A stretch of 64,000 nucleotides of DNA from Devosia sp. YIM 151766 (GTDB taxonomy: Bacteria > Pseudomonadota > Alphaproteobacteria > Rhizobiales > Devosiaceae): positions 1,302,001-1,366,000 of the forward strand of contig NZ_CP127251.1 of assembly GCF_030285925.1 (NCBI RefSeq). Direction: 5' to 3'. A program made the translations under genes and the position numbers. Shown in pieces: positions 1 to 6,857 of the stretch. The first letter of the stretch is position 1; each line of letters begins with the position of its first letter. The notes under the pieces are model-generated. The model saw nothing but the letters and a program-made list of their open reading frames with translations, had not been told where the DNA came from and ran no database searches.

Positions 1-104
1 AACCTGGTCCTATCGTGCACCACCTGCAATTCTCAAAAGGGCCGAAAGACCGTTGCCGAATATCGCGATTGGCTCGGCGCCACTGCGTTTCATGGAGAAT
101 ATCC

Positions 105-992
105 ATGAGTCACGACGCAACCAATTGGGCGGTAAAGCAGCGTGGGCTAAGGCCGATTGCGAAGGTGGTCCTCTGGCATCTAGCGGACTGTCACAACCCC
201 TCCATGGGCTGTTTTCCAACTCAGGAATACCTTGCTGGCGCGGCCGAGGTCAGTCGAGCATCAGTCAATCGCATCCTGGCTGAACTCGAACATGCCGGCA
301 TTATCCGCCGCGAGCAGCAGATCGACCCTAAGACAAATCGCCAGCTTCCGACGCGCTACCTACTAGCGTTCGAAAACGGGTTTGAGCCACTACATGTAGA
401 TGTGGGTGTAACTGGATTGGACACGGCTTTTTCGGATGATCCGTGTCTCAAAAATGACGAAAGCCGTGTCTCAAAATCGGCGGTTTCCGTGTCTCAGAGC
501 TGTGAGACACTAACCAGTAAGGGAACCAGTAATCTAACCGGTAATGCGCTGCGCGCCGAGAGCGAGCGGGTTGATTTTGATTTGGCTTGGAATGCGTTCC
601 CCCACCGTCCGATGTCGAACCGAACAGCAGCGCAGAAAGCCTGGGCCGCTCTCAGCGATGAGGAAACCATTCGTTGCATGACCGCGATCAAGCGGTTTGC
701 TCGCTGGCACGTCGAGGACAGCGAGATGCGTGGCGTCGATCCGAAGGCGCAGCTTGAGTTTCGCCCTGGCATGGGCCGGTGGATCGGCTCTGGCGCGTGG
801 ATTGAAGCGCTGACGGTTCCTCTCAAATCGGATCCGGCGCCGCCACAGACGGATGGCTTGGTGGTGCTGACCCCAGACCATCCGGACTTCATCGCCATTG
901 AGCGCCTTCGGGGTCGCAAGGTTCCGCTTGGCCAGTCTGGCCGAGCAACGTTCCGTATTGAGGAAATCGAGCAGGCGAGGGCAGCAGCATGA
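105..992 (+). CDS. Phage replication initiator-like winged-helix protein
   Basis: This 295-residue protein has an N-terminal winged helix-turn-helix region (about residues 15-85, including PTQEYLAGAAEVSRAS), a polar low-complexity linker (about 105-145) and a C-terminal domain with the block DLAWNAFPHRPMSN. That layout is typical of phage replication initiators that bind the origin through the N-terminal domain. The ATG at 105 is chosen because GGAG lies 8 bases upstream; the frame is open upstream to 15. The linker-coding DNA holds regularly spaced repeats (420-545) that look like origin iterons, as in the lambda O gene. The stop overlaps the next start (ATGA), so it heads an early operon. 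Replication function is inferred; a transcription regulator is the alternative. Confidence 0.65.
   Translation: MSHDATNWAVKQRGLRPIAKVVLWHLADCHNPSMGCFPTQEYLAGAAEVSRASVNRILAELEHAGIIRREQQIDPKTNRQLPTRYLLAFENGFEPLHVDVGVTGLDTAFSDDPCLKNDESRVSKSAVSVSQSCETLTSKGTSNLTGNALRAESERVDFDLAWNAFPHRPMSNRTAAQKAWAALSDEETIRCMTAIKRFARWHVEDSEMRGVDPKAQLEFRPGMGRWIGSGAWIEALTVPLKSDPAPPQTDGLVVLTPDHPDFIAIERLRGRKVPLGQSGRATFRIEEIEQARAAA
420..545. repeat. Iteron-like repeat cluster, candidate phage replication origin
   Basis: CCGTGTCTCA occurs three times at 441, 464 and 487, exactly 23 bp apart; the first two copies extend to CCGTGTCTCAAAA. Inverted partial copies flank them: GACACGG at 420-426 and TGTGAGACAC at 501-510. 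Directly downstream AACCAGTAA, AACCAGTAA and AACCGGTAA start at 512, 524 and 536, exactly 12 bp apart. The 23-bp period shifts the reading frame each time (PCLK, RVSK, VSQS), so the repeat is kept as DNA and not as protein. Iterons beside short A+T-richer direct repeats, inside an initiator gene, match the organisation of lambdoid origins. Confidence 0.65.
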
Positions 993-1162
993 ACGTCCAG
1001 CAGCGCCTCGATGCCCTTCGTGATGAACTGGCCTATCTCGACCCAGCAGTCCCCGGCCTTCGCCGCCGTGTCGAACGCATCCAGCGCCAGATCGCCATGC
1101 TGACGGAAGATCAGCGCGAGCCCCAGCCCATCCCAGAGCCGGTTCGGAGGCCGTATCGATGA
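989..1162 (+). CDS. Small phage protein, coiled-coil-like, unknown function
   Basis: A 57-residue reading frame begins with ATG overlapping the stop of the upstream initiator gene and ends overlapping the next start (ATGA at both junctions). The protein starts MNVQQRLDALRDELAYLD and is rich in Arg, Gln and Leu with heptad-like spacing, then a proline-rich tail (QPIPEPVRRP). Tight translational coupling on both sides is the main support. No family is recognised. Confidence 0.6.
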   Translation: MNVQQRLDALRDELAYLDPAVPGLRRRVERIQRQIAMLTEDQREPQPIPEPVRRPYR

Positions 1163-1353
1163 TGCCCGCAGTCCTGCGCCAGTCTGGTCCGAAATTCATG
1201 AAGGACGGTGTTCTGTTCACGCCCCGGGCCATGATTGCGCAATGCGAGGTCTGCGGCTTCGAGCATGCGCCATTTGGGATCACCGATGAGCACGGCAAGC
1301 GGCTCTATTTCTGCTCAGAGCACGTCCCCCAGGAAAGCGAAAGGAGAGGGTGA
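1159..1353 (+). CDS. Small zinc-ribbon-like phage protein
   Basis: This 64-residue protein contains CEVCGFEHAPFG followed about 18 residues later by CSEH, giving a likely four-ligand (CxxC...CxxH) zinc site. It overlaps the preceding small gene by 4 nt and touches the methyltransferase gene downstream, so it is in the early operon. Tandem Met codons at 1159 and 1162 leave the exact start open. A relative sharing C-E-x-C-G-[FY]-x-x-A-P-F-G lies at 34,836-34,979 at the other end of the phage region. Nucleic-acid or protein binding is possible, but function is unknown. Confidence 0.6.
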   Translation: MMPAVLRQSGPKFMKDGVLFTPRAMIAQCEVCGFEHAPFGITDEHGKRLYFCSEHVPQESERRG

Positions 1354-2718
1354 GTGAACACCGCGCTCGCAACCCCGCGCACAGTTCTCGACCTCATCGA
1401 AGAATACGAGGAGAAGGTCGCCAGCGCCGAGGCCGCCGTAGCGGCCTACGAGACGGCCTGCGGCGCCATCGAAATGGCCGGCTGCGTCATGGGAACCTAT
1501 GCCGAGCCGGTGCTGCGCGGCAGGTCCTATGTCAACGCCAACGACATGCGCAAGAACCTGCTCAAATCGGGCTGGAAGGCGATCTACAACCGCCTGAACA
1601 TCGACATGATCGCGTCGGCCAACGACAAGCGGCTGTTCGAGCGAACACTTGCCGATCCGCCGCCGCTCACCGCCGAAATCGTTCGCTCGACTTTCGCGCA
1701 CTACTATGCCGACCCACGCAAGCACATTCTGCGGGGTCTGGCCGAAGCGTTTGTTGATCTGGACCCGGCCTACAAGTCCCACGCCAAGGTCAAGATTGGC
1801 GTCAAGGGTCTGCCCAAGCGGGTGATCCTGCACAATGTCGCCGGCTATGGATCGCCCCATGGCAGTTACGGCCGGGACAGGCTGCGCGACATCCTAAATG
1901 CGCTCGCCGCCTATCAGGGAAAGCCGCTCATGACGTACAACGAGCTGGCGATGATCCTCGAAGATGGTGAAGCGCTGCGCGTTACCCGAGAGGTTCCGAA
2001 GGGCGATACAGCGCGCCAGCGCGCCAATTCGGATGAAACGGAAACCATCATCGGCCGCGACGTTTGGCTGAAACGCTACGATAACGGCAATGGCCACCTG
2101 TATTTCGGCCCGACTGCGCTGCTCGACATCAATCGCGGGCTGGCCGAATTCTATGGCGACGTGCTGCCGGACGTGGACCCCGAAAACCCCGAGCGCCAGC
2201 CCAGCACCGCCGTCGCCAAAGACCTGCAATTCTACTGGTCTCCGGGCAAGGTGATTGCCGCAGCGTTGGAGTTTGCCCGCGTCCACGACATCACCGAATA
2301 CCGCCACCAGGTTGAGCCGCTGCGCATTCTTGAGCCTTCATGCGGTGACGGTCGAATCCTCGACATGGCGACCAAATACGGCCATCAGTCGCTTGGCATC
2401 GAATATCACGCCGGCCGAGCTGCCCAGGCGAAAGCCAAGGGCCACCGCGTCGTTACGGCCAATTTCCTCGAATGCCCGCCGCGGGCCGAATTCGACGCCG
2501 TGGTGATGAACCCGCCGTTCTACGGCCGTCACTACGTCAAACACGTCCGGCATGCGCTGAAATTCTTGAAGCCCGGCGGCACACTCGTGTCGATCCTGCC
2601 GGCCACGGCCCACTACGACCACAAAGAGCTGGAGGGCGAGTGGCGCGACCTGCCGGTCGGCAGCTTCGCCGACGCCGGCACCAACGTGCCCACCGGTCTT
2701 CTTCGCATCACCTCCTAA
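1354..2718 (+). CDS. DUF4942 domain / N6-adenine-type DNA methyltransferase
   Basis: The 454-residue protein joins an N-terminal region of the DUF4942 type (about 1-250) to a class I SAM-dependent methyltransferase domain. Motif I is visible as LEPSCGDGRILD (from about residue 325) and the catalytic motif IV as NPPF at 386-389, which marks amino-methyltransferases acting on adenine N6 or related substrates. Translation starts at GTG 1354 behind AAGGAGAG at 1341-1348. Orphan methyltransferases of this architecture are frequent in phages, where they protect DNA from host restriction. No partner nuclease is nearby. DNA as substrate is inferred from NPPF and the phage setting. Confidence 0.8.
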   Translation: MNTALATPRTVLDLIEEYEEKVASAEAAVAAYETACGAIEMAGCVMGTYAEPVLRGRSYVNANDMRKNLLKSGWKAIYNRLNIDMIASANDKRLFERTLADPPPLTAEIVRSTFAHYYADPRKHILRGLAEAFVDLDPAYKSHAKVKIGVKGLPKRVILHNVAGYGSPHGSYGRDRLRDILNALAAYQGKPLMTYNELAMILEDGEALRVTREVPKGDTARQRANSDETETIIGRDVWLKRYDNGNGHLYFGPTALLDINRGLAEFYGDVLPDVDPENPERQPSTAVAKDLQFYWSPGKVIAAALEFARVHDITEYRHQVEPLRILEPSCGDGRILDMATKYGHQSLGIEYHAGRAAQAKAKGHRVVTANFLECPPRAEFDAVVMNPPFYGRHYVKHVRHALKFLKPGGTLVSILPATAHYDHKELEGEWRDLPVGSFADAGTNVPTGLLRITS

Positions 2719-2739
2719 CCACCAGAGAGACAGAGACAC

Positions 2740-3027
2740 ATGGCCGGCTGGCAAACTGCACCCCAAGACGATCTGCAAATGGCAATCGCAGAGTTCAAAT
2801 CCAAGCTGCCCGGCTGGTGGTATTCGCTGGGAGAGTGCCAGGTGAGCTGCGATGCGTCATGCGCCCCAACAGTGGAGAGCGAGCACATTCACCTCATCGA
2901 GAAGCCGGGCGATCCTTTCGACGCAGGCTTCCATGCCGATCTATCACAACCCTCCACCCTGGCCGATGCGCTGCGCGACGTGATGCAGCAGGCCCTCGAT
3001 GAGATCCGCAAGCGCAAAGGAAACTGA
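2740..3027 (+). CDS. Hypothetical phage early protein
   Basis: A 95-residue protein begins MAGWQTAPQDDLQMAIAEF, has a Trp-rich stretch (LPGWWYSLGE) and ends in a charged helix (ALRDVMQQALDEIRKRKGN). Two Cys follow closely (VSCDASC), so a metal site is possible. It sits 21 nt after the methyltransferase and 1 nt before the next gene, so it is in the same transcript. No family is recognised. Confidence 0.6.
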   Translation: MAGWQTAPQDDLQMAIAEFKSKLPGWWYSLGECQVSCDASCAPTVESEHIHLIEKPGDPFDAGFHADLSQPSTLADALRDVMQQALDEIRKRKGN

Positions 3028-3028
3028 C

Positions 3029-3619
3029 ATGGCAAGAGCAGGCCGGAAACGGAAAATCGGGGTGAAGCGCACTCCATCGGGTCGAGTTTCGAGAGCAGGG
3101 GCCGCGCCGGCCAATATGGATGCCATTTTGCTGCGCATGAAGATGTTCGGGCTATCCGAGAAAGATGCCCGCGATCAGAAGGCCGCCACCTTTATAGGCA
3201 GGCTGAACCTGATGGACAGGAAGGCGCTAATCAGCAACGCACAATATGACGCTGCCGTCGAGTTTTTGGCCGTCTATGACAAATACAAGCGGGCGATCAG
3301 CGCACCGGACGGCACCAAACAATCGGGCGGCGCTGGCGGCGGCGTGGAAACCGAGGATTATGCCCGTTGGTGCAAAAGAGCGATCGAGGCGTACATGGGG
3401 CCGAACCGTGACGGGCAGGGCGGCGTCATGGGTGCTATAGCGGCTGAACAAGGGCTGCATAGAAACCGGGGCGCCAACCTCTATGCTGCCCTCGACTATA
3501 TCGTTTGCCGGGATGAGCAGCATTGGCACATGGTTGGTGATGTGCGCCTGGCGCTGAACGCGCTGGCTCACCACTTCGGGCTATTGGGGACAACTAAGAA
3601 GGAACCCCTCGCCGCTTGA
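3029..3619 (+). CDS. Hypothetical phage protein, last gene of the early operon
   Basis: This 196-residue protein has a basic N-terminus (MARAGRKRKIGVKRTPSGR), a Gly-rich hinge near the middle and a helical C-terminal half. The ATG at 3029 is preferred: AAAGG lies just upstream and the previous stop is 1 nt away. It is the last gene before a terminator (3684-3706) and the switch to the late operon. That position in other phages often holds a late-gene regulator, but no antiterminator motif is recognised here, so its function is open. Confidence 0.55.
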   Translation: MARAGRKRKIGVKRTPSGRVSRAGAAPANMDAILLRMKMFGLSEKDARDQKAATFIGRLNLMDRKALISNAQYDAAVEFLAVYDKYKRAISAPDGTKQSGGAGGGVETEDYARWCKRAIEAYMGPNRDGQGGVMGAIAAEQGLHRNRGANLYAALDYIVCRDEQHWHMVGDVRLALNALAHHFGLLGTTKKEPLAA

Positions 3620-3658
3620 CCAAATCAGCGAACAGCGGCATAAAGGCATTATTCCATT

Positions 3659-3676
3659 TTCAGACTATCGTCTGAA
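3659..3676. promoter_or_regulatory. Short palindrome after early operon
   Basis: TTCAGAC-TATC-GTCTGAA is a perfect 7-bp inverted repeat just upstream of a terminator and 40 nt after the last early gene. It could be an operator or an RNA hairpin pausing transcription; nothing else decides between these. Confidence 0.35.
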
Positions 3677-3683
3677 CGAACAA

Positions 3684-3706
3684 GGTCCGGGCAACCGGGC
3701 CTTTTT
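3684..3706 (+). terminator. Rho-independent terminator of the early operon
   Basis: GGTCCGG and CCGGGCC arms (with one G-T pair) around a short loop are followed by TTTTT. It closes the early gene block on the plus strand and insulates the minus-strand cargo genes beyond it. Confidence 0.75.
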
Positions 3707-3761
3707 GATTTCAAGCTGCGCAGGATGCCAGCCCAAGCAGGGCCGGCACCGAGTTTCCAGG

Positions 3762-3944
3762 CTACTCCATCAAAAGTTCGCCACACATCTGGATTCCGAG
3801 CATCCATCCAATGGCGCAGCCCAGGTGGTAGCCAGCGGAGCCGTCCTGAATCTTAGGGTGATCCTTGATTTTTGCCATGGCAGGTGCTGAGGCACTCAGC
3901 GAAAGGGCACTGGCCAGCGCGACGGCGGTGAGTATCTTCTTCAT
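3762..3944 (-). CDS. Small exported protein, prophage cargo
   Basis: A 60-residue product starts MKKILTAVALASALSLSASA and has a clear Sec signal peptide with likely cleavage after AMA (about residue 24). The mature part is about 36 residues with two Cys (YHLGCAIGW and QMCGEL), which could form a disulphide in the periplasm. The ATG at 3944 is chosen because AAAGGAG lies just upstream and because it begins the signal peptide. It is on the opposite strand from the phage operons, as expected for a cargo gene expressed in the lysogen. Function unknown. Confidence 0.65.
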   Translation of the reverse strand: MKKILTAVALASALSLSASAPAMAKIKDHPKIQDGSAGYHLGCAIGWMLGIQMCGELLME

Positions 3945-4222
3945 GCTCGTTTCTCCTTTGGTTGGCATGCTAAGGTTAGACGGCTGAATGTGACAAAACC
4001 TTGGGGCGGTTCGAAATAAATCTGGTTTGGCGCTGCACCCATTCAATTTGAGGCGGGCGGGCCTATGCGCGCAGGTTGCGAAAGCCCCTGCTGGCTCGTG
4101 AGGCTCCCGAAGCGCAATAGGGAGCTTCCGCCTCAATCTCTCTCAGCAGGTAAGTGCATTGGAGCGCGGGGACGGGCGCTGGTAGCCAGCGCACCTGCGG
4201 TCTGGCTACCAGTTGTTTACCG

Positions 4223-4549
4223 CTAGTTCGTGAAATTGAACTCGCTCAGTTCGCAAACATTGTTGTCGGCAGAGATTACTTCGTCGCCGTCTTCGAAGAC
4301 CGCAAGGAAGTCATATTTGCAATAGCCCGAGCCGTCATCGATGTTGATCGTGACGCTGCCACCAGCAGGCAGGATATCGCTGTCGAGAATATCTTCTTCC
4401 CAGGATTCGCTCCCGGTGTTTGAAGCGTAAAATTCCATGATCGTGTAGGATGATGTGTTGTTGATCACAACACGTCGATCGAGCGCGGAAGCGCTTATGG
4501 TTCCTGCTGCCAGCAAGGCAAGCGATAGAGCTGCAACAGCTTTTTTCAT
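4223..4549 (-). CDS. Exported Tyr/Asp-rich small protein, prophage cargo
   Basis: This 108-residue protein has a signal peptide (MKKAVAALSLALLAAGTISA) and an acidic mature domain with the pattern VVINNTSSYTIMEFYAS and two Cys (GYCKYDF and NNVCEL). Related small periplasmic proteins are common in alphaproteobacteria and are often misnamed argininosuccinate lyase in databases; nothing here supports that enzyme. The start at 4549 begins the signal peptide. Its Shine-Dalgarno lies inside a stem-loop (4557-4580). It lies between early and late phage genes on the opposite strand, as an independent cargo unit. Confidence 0.7.
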   Translation of the reverse strand: MKKAVAALSLALLAAGTISASALDRRVVINNTSSYTIMEFYASNTGSESWEEDILDSDILPAGGSVTINIDDGSGYCKYDFLAVFEDGDEVISADNNVCELSEFNFTN

Positions 4550-4556
4550 ATTTATC

Positions 4557-4580
4557 CCTCGGGGCAAAAATCGCCCGAGG
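4557..4580 (-). promoter_or_regulatory. 5' UTR hairpin covering the ribosome-binding site
   Basis: Read on the minus strand, CCTCGGGC and GCCCCGAGG pair around a U-rich loop (one bulged G). The purine-rich GAGGG that would serve as Shine-Dalgarno for the gene starting at 4549 is in the 3' arm. Folding would hide it, so translation may depend on temperature, a protein or RNA processing. Confidence 0.4.
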
Positions 4581-4784
4581 CGGTGTGTAGTTATGGGCTT
4601 TGCCCAGAGCAAGCTACTCCTGTGGGAAACCCATGAATAAGCTCGCATTATCGTCAATTTCCATAAGCAGCAGGCGAGTTCCAGCCAGCTTTGCCCTAAC
4701 CCCATTCCCCAGCCCTTGGCATAACAACCAAGGCCAATCCGCAACGCGGCGTAACCCGTGTCGAGTCCGGTGGAAGGCCGGGCT

Positions 4785-5042
4785 TCATTCTTTAGCCACT
4801 GGCTTCCGCTTCCTGGGCGGGGCCGCCGCAAATGCCTTCGTCGCCGCTTCTGGGTCCAGCTTGTACATAAGTTTTGCAAGTTTAGCGAAGTCAGATGGCC
4901 GAATGTTCATCTGCCAATCCGCGCCCCTCTGCATGCCGCCAGTCCCCCACCGGGCACGCAAAACCTTTGGGTAATTGATAGGCTCAAAATCGATCTCTTT
5001 CCGATAGCTCACGGAAACTGAGTTTACGCGGTCAACCCACAT
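4785..5042 (-). CDS. Hypothetical protein divergent from the terminase genes
   Basis: An 85-residue product begins MWVDRVNSVSVSYRKEIDF and contains NIRPSDFAKLAKLMYKLDP, then a basic tail (PPRKRKPVAKE). A strong Shine-Dalgarno, GGGAGG (complement of 5049-5054), sits 6 nt before its ATG at 5042. This supports a real gene even though that site lies inside the first codons of the small terminase on the other strand. The two start codons overlap by 2 bp. Function unknown; a small DNA-binding or terminase-associated role is only a guess. Confidence 0.55.
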   Translation of the reverse strand: MWVDRVNSVSVSYRKEIDFEPINYPKVLRARWGTGGMQRGADWQMNIRPSDFAKLAKLMYKLDPEAATKAFAAAPPRKRKPVAKE

Positions 5043-5439
5043 GCCCATCCTCCCAAACCCAAAGCATGAAGCATTTGCGCAGGCACTCGCCAAAGGCGCA
5101 AGTGCTGCCGAAGCATATGAGCGGGCAGGGTACAAACCGAGCCGGTCGGCAGCATCGCGTTTGTCAACAAATGTGAACATCGAAGCCCGCGTGGCTGAAT
5201 TGGTCGAGCGCATCTCCGAAAAGGCCGAATGGACCGCCGCTGATCGCCTTGCATCGCTCAAGACCATCCACGATGCGCAGGCCAAGGCTGACCCTCGTGT
5301 TGCCATCGCTGCCATTGCAGAGGCGAACAAAATGCAGGGCTCGCATGCGCCAGCCAAGACAGAGGTGAGCGAGCCTGGCGGCTGGGAGCAGGCGGAAGAC
5401 AAGACATGGCGTCAACGGCTGCGCGGCGAAAAGAGCTAG
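5041..5439 (+). CDS. Phage terminase small subunit
   Basis: The 132-residue protein opens with NPKHEAFAQALAKGASAAEAYERAGY, the helix-turn-helix start usual for small terminases that recognise the packaging site. A helical middle (VAELVERISEKAEW) would support oligomerisation. It overlaps the large subunit gene by 34 nt. Start choice follows the conserved N-terminus; no good ribosome-binding site precedes it, and its first bases overlap a divergent gene on the other strand. It should deliver DNA to the large subunit to begin packaging. Confidence 0.85.
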   Translation: MPILPNPKHEAFAQALAKGASAAEAYERAGYKPSRSAASRLSTNVNIEARVAELVERISEKAEWTAADRLASLKTIHDAQAKADPRVAIAAIAEANKMQGSHAPAKTEVSEPGGWEQAEDKTWRQRLRGEKS

Positions 5440-6857
5440 AGGAAAGCACCTACCTCACAAACCCGGCGCTTTGGGACTTCTGGGAGCAGGTCTTTCTTGG
5501 CGAGGCCGACATTGCCGTCCTGCATGGCGGCCGGTCGAGCTCAAAGACGCGAGACACCGCCTGCCAACTGGTGCGACTGGTCGATCATGTCGGCGTCAAG
5601 ATGCGCGTTCTGTGCATCCGGCGCTTTCAGAACCGCATTCAGGAATCGGTCTATACCGAACTGAAATGGGCGATTGTTCACCTGGGCCTGCAAGCCGCCT
5701 TCGACGTCCAGAAAACGACGATCATCCACAAGGCGACCGGCTCGGAGTTCATTTTCTACGGCATTGAGCGCAACCTTGAAGACATCAAGGGTACGTCAGA
5801 TGTGGACATTCTCTGGGTCGAGGAAGCGGAGAAGCTGACCGAGGATCAGTGGACCGTCATCGGCCCGACGATCCGCAAAGAGGACAGCCTGACGATCCTG
5901 CTGTTCAACCCGAAATATGTCACCGATTACGTCTGGAAGCATTTCGTCATCAACGCGCCGCCGCACACCGTAGTGCGGAAAATCGATTGGACCGACAACC
6001 CGTTCCTCTCCCAGAAGGCGCTGCGCGACATCGCCGCGATGCAGGAGAGCAACCCAGAGCTATTCGAGCACGTCTACGGCGGTGTGCCGCTTGGGGATAG
6101 CGAGCTTTCAATATTCAAGCGCCGCTGGCTCGATGCCTGCGTTGACGCTCATAGGGCTCTGAAACTCGATCTGACGGGCCGAAACATCGTCGGCTTCGAC
6201 CCTGCCGATGACGGCGAGGACAAGAGCGCGACGGCTGACAAGATCGATGGCGTGTTTGTCGATGCCGAGGATTGGTCGAGCGGCAAGGACGAGCTCGTCC
6301 AGAACGCCAAGAAGGTATGGGCCAAGGCGAAGCTGCTCAATGCCACGGTGTCCTATGACACTATCGGTGTGGGCGCTTTCGTCGGCGGATATATCGATGA
6401 GCAAAACGAAACGGCCGGCGCCAGGGTCGAGCACTTCGCATTCCATGCCGGCGGCGCCGTCATGGACGCGGACAAGCCCAGCGATTCCGCGAACAGCAAC
6501 AGTCCGCTGAACAAAGACGAATATCTCAACCTAAAGGCGCAGGCCTGGGCCAATACGGCCCGGCGCGCCATGCTGACCTTCAACGCCGTGACGCGGGGCC
6601 AGTCGATCAAGCCAGAGGATATTCTTTCGTTCTCCTCGGGCATGGGCAAGGCCAAGCTCGATGCGCTGTTCACCGAGCTATGCGTGCCGTGGTGGGTCGA
6701 GAGCGAGGGCAAGAAGCGCGTCGTGCCCAAGGTGAAGCTCAAGAAGGACTTGGGCGTGAAGTCGCACAACCTGGCTGACGCGGTGATCGCGGCGGATAAC
6801 ATCAAGATCGAAGTCTCGGCGCCTGCCGCCTCAACCGTGTTCACGGGGTTCCTATGA
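5406..6857 (+). CDS. Phage terminase large subunit
   Basis: This 483-residue packaging motor has Walker A GGRSSSKT at 41-48, Walker B VDILWVEE at about 133-140, and the coupling segment LLFNPKY at 165-171. The C-terminal RNase H-like nuclease is marked by GFDPADDG (D265) and SHNLADAVI near 455. The length fits the PBSX-type family. It powers translocation into the prohead through the portal and cuts the concatemer. Its stop overlaps the portal start (ATGA), so the two are co-translated. Confidence 0.93.
   Translation: MASTAARRKELEESTYLTNPALWDFWEQVFLGEADIAVLHGGRSSSKTRDTACQLVRLVDHVGVKMRVLCIRRFQNRIQESVYTELKWAIVHLGLQAAFDVQKTTIIHKATGSEFIFYGIERNLEDIKGTSDVDILWVEEAEKLTEDQWTVIGPTIRKEDSLTILLFNPKYVTDYVWKHFVINAPPHTVVRKIDWTDNPFLSQKALRDIAAMQESNPELFEHVYGGVPLGDSELSIFKRRWLDACVDAHRALKLDLTGRNIVGFDPADDGEDKSATADKIDGVFVDAEDWSSGKDELVQNAKKVWAKAKLLNATVSYDTIGVGAFVGGYIDEQNETAGARVEHFAFHAGGAVMDADKPSDSANSNSPLNKDEYLNLKAQAWANTARRAMLTFNAVTRGQSIKPEDILSFSSGMGKAKLDALFTELCVPWWVESEGKKRVVPKVKLKKDLGVKSHNLADAVIAADNIKIEVSAPAASTVFTGFL

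Noticed and set aside
4154..4974. Plus-strand frames across the minus-strand cargo genes
   Set aside because: They are antisense to genes with signal peptides and ribosome-binding sites, and lack both themselves.
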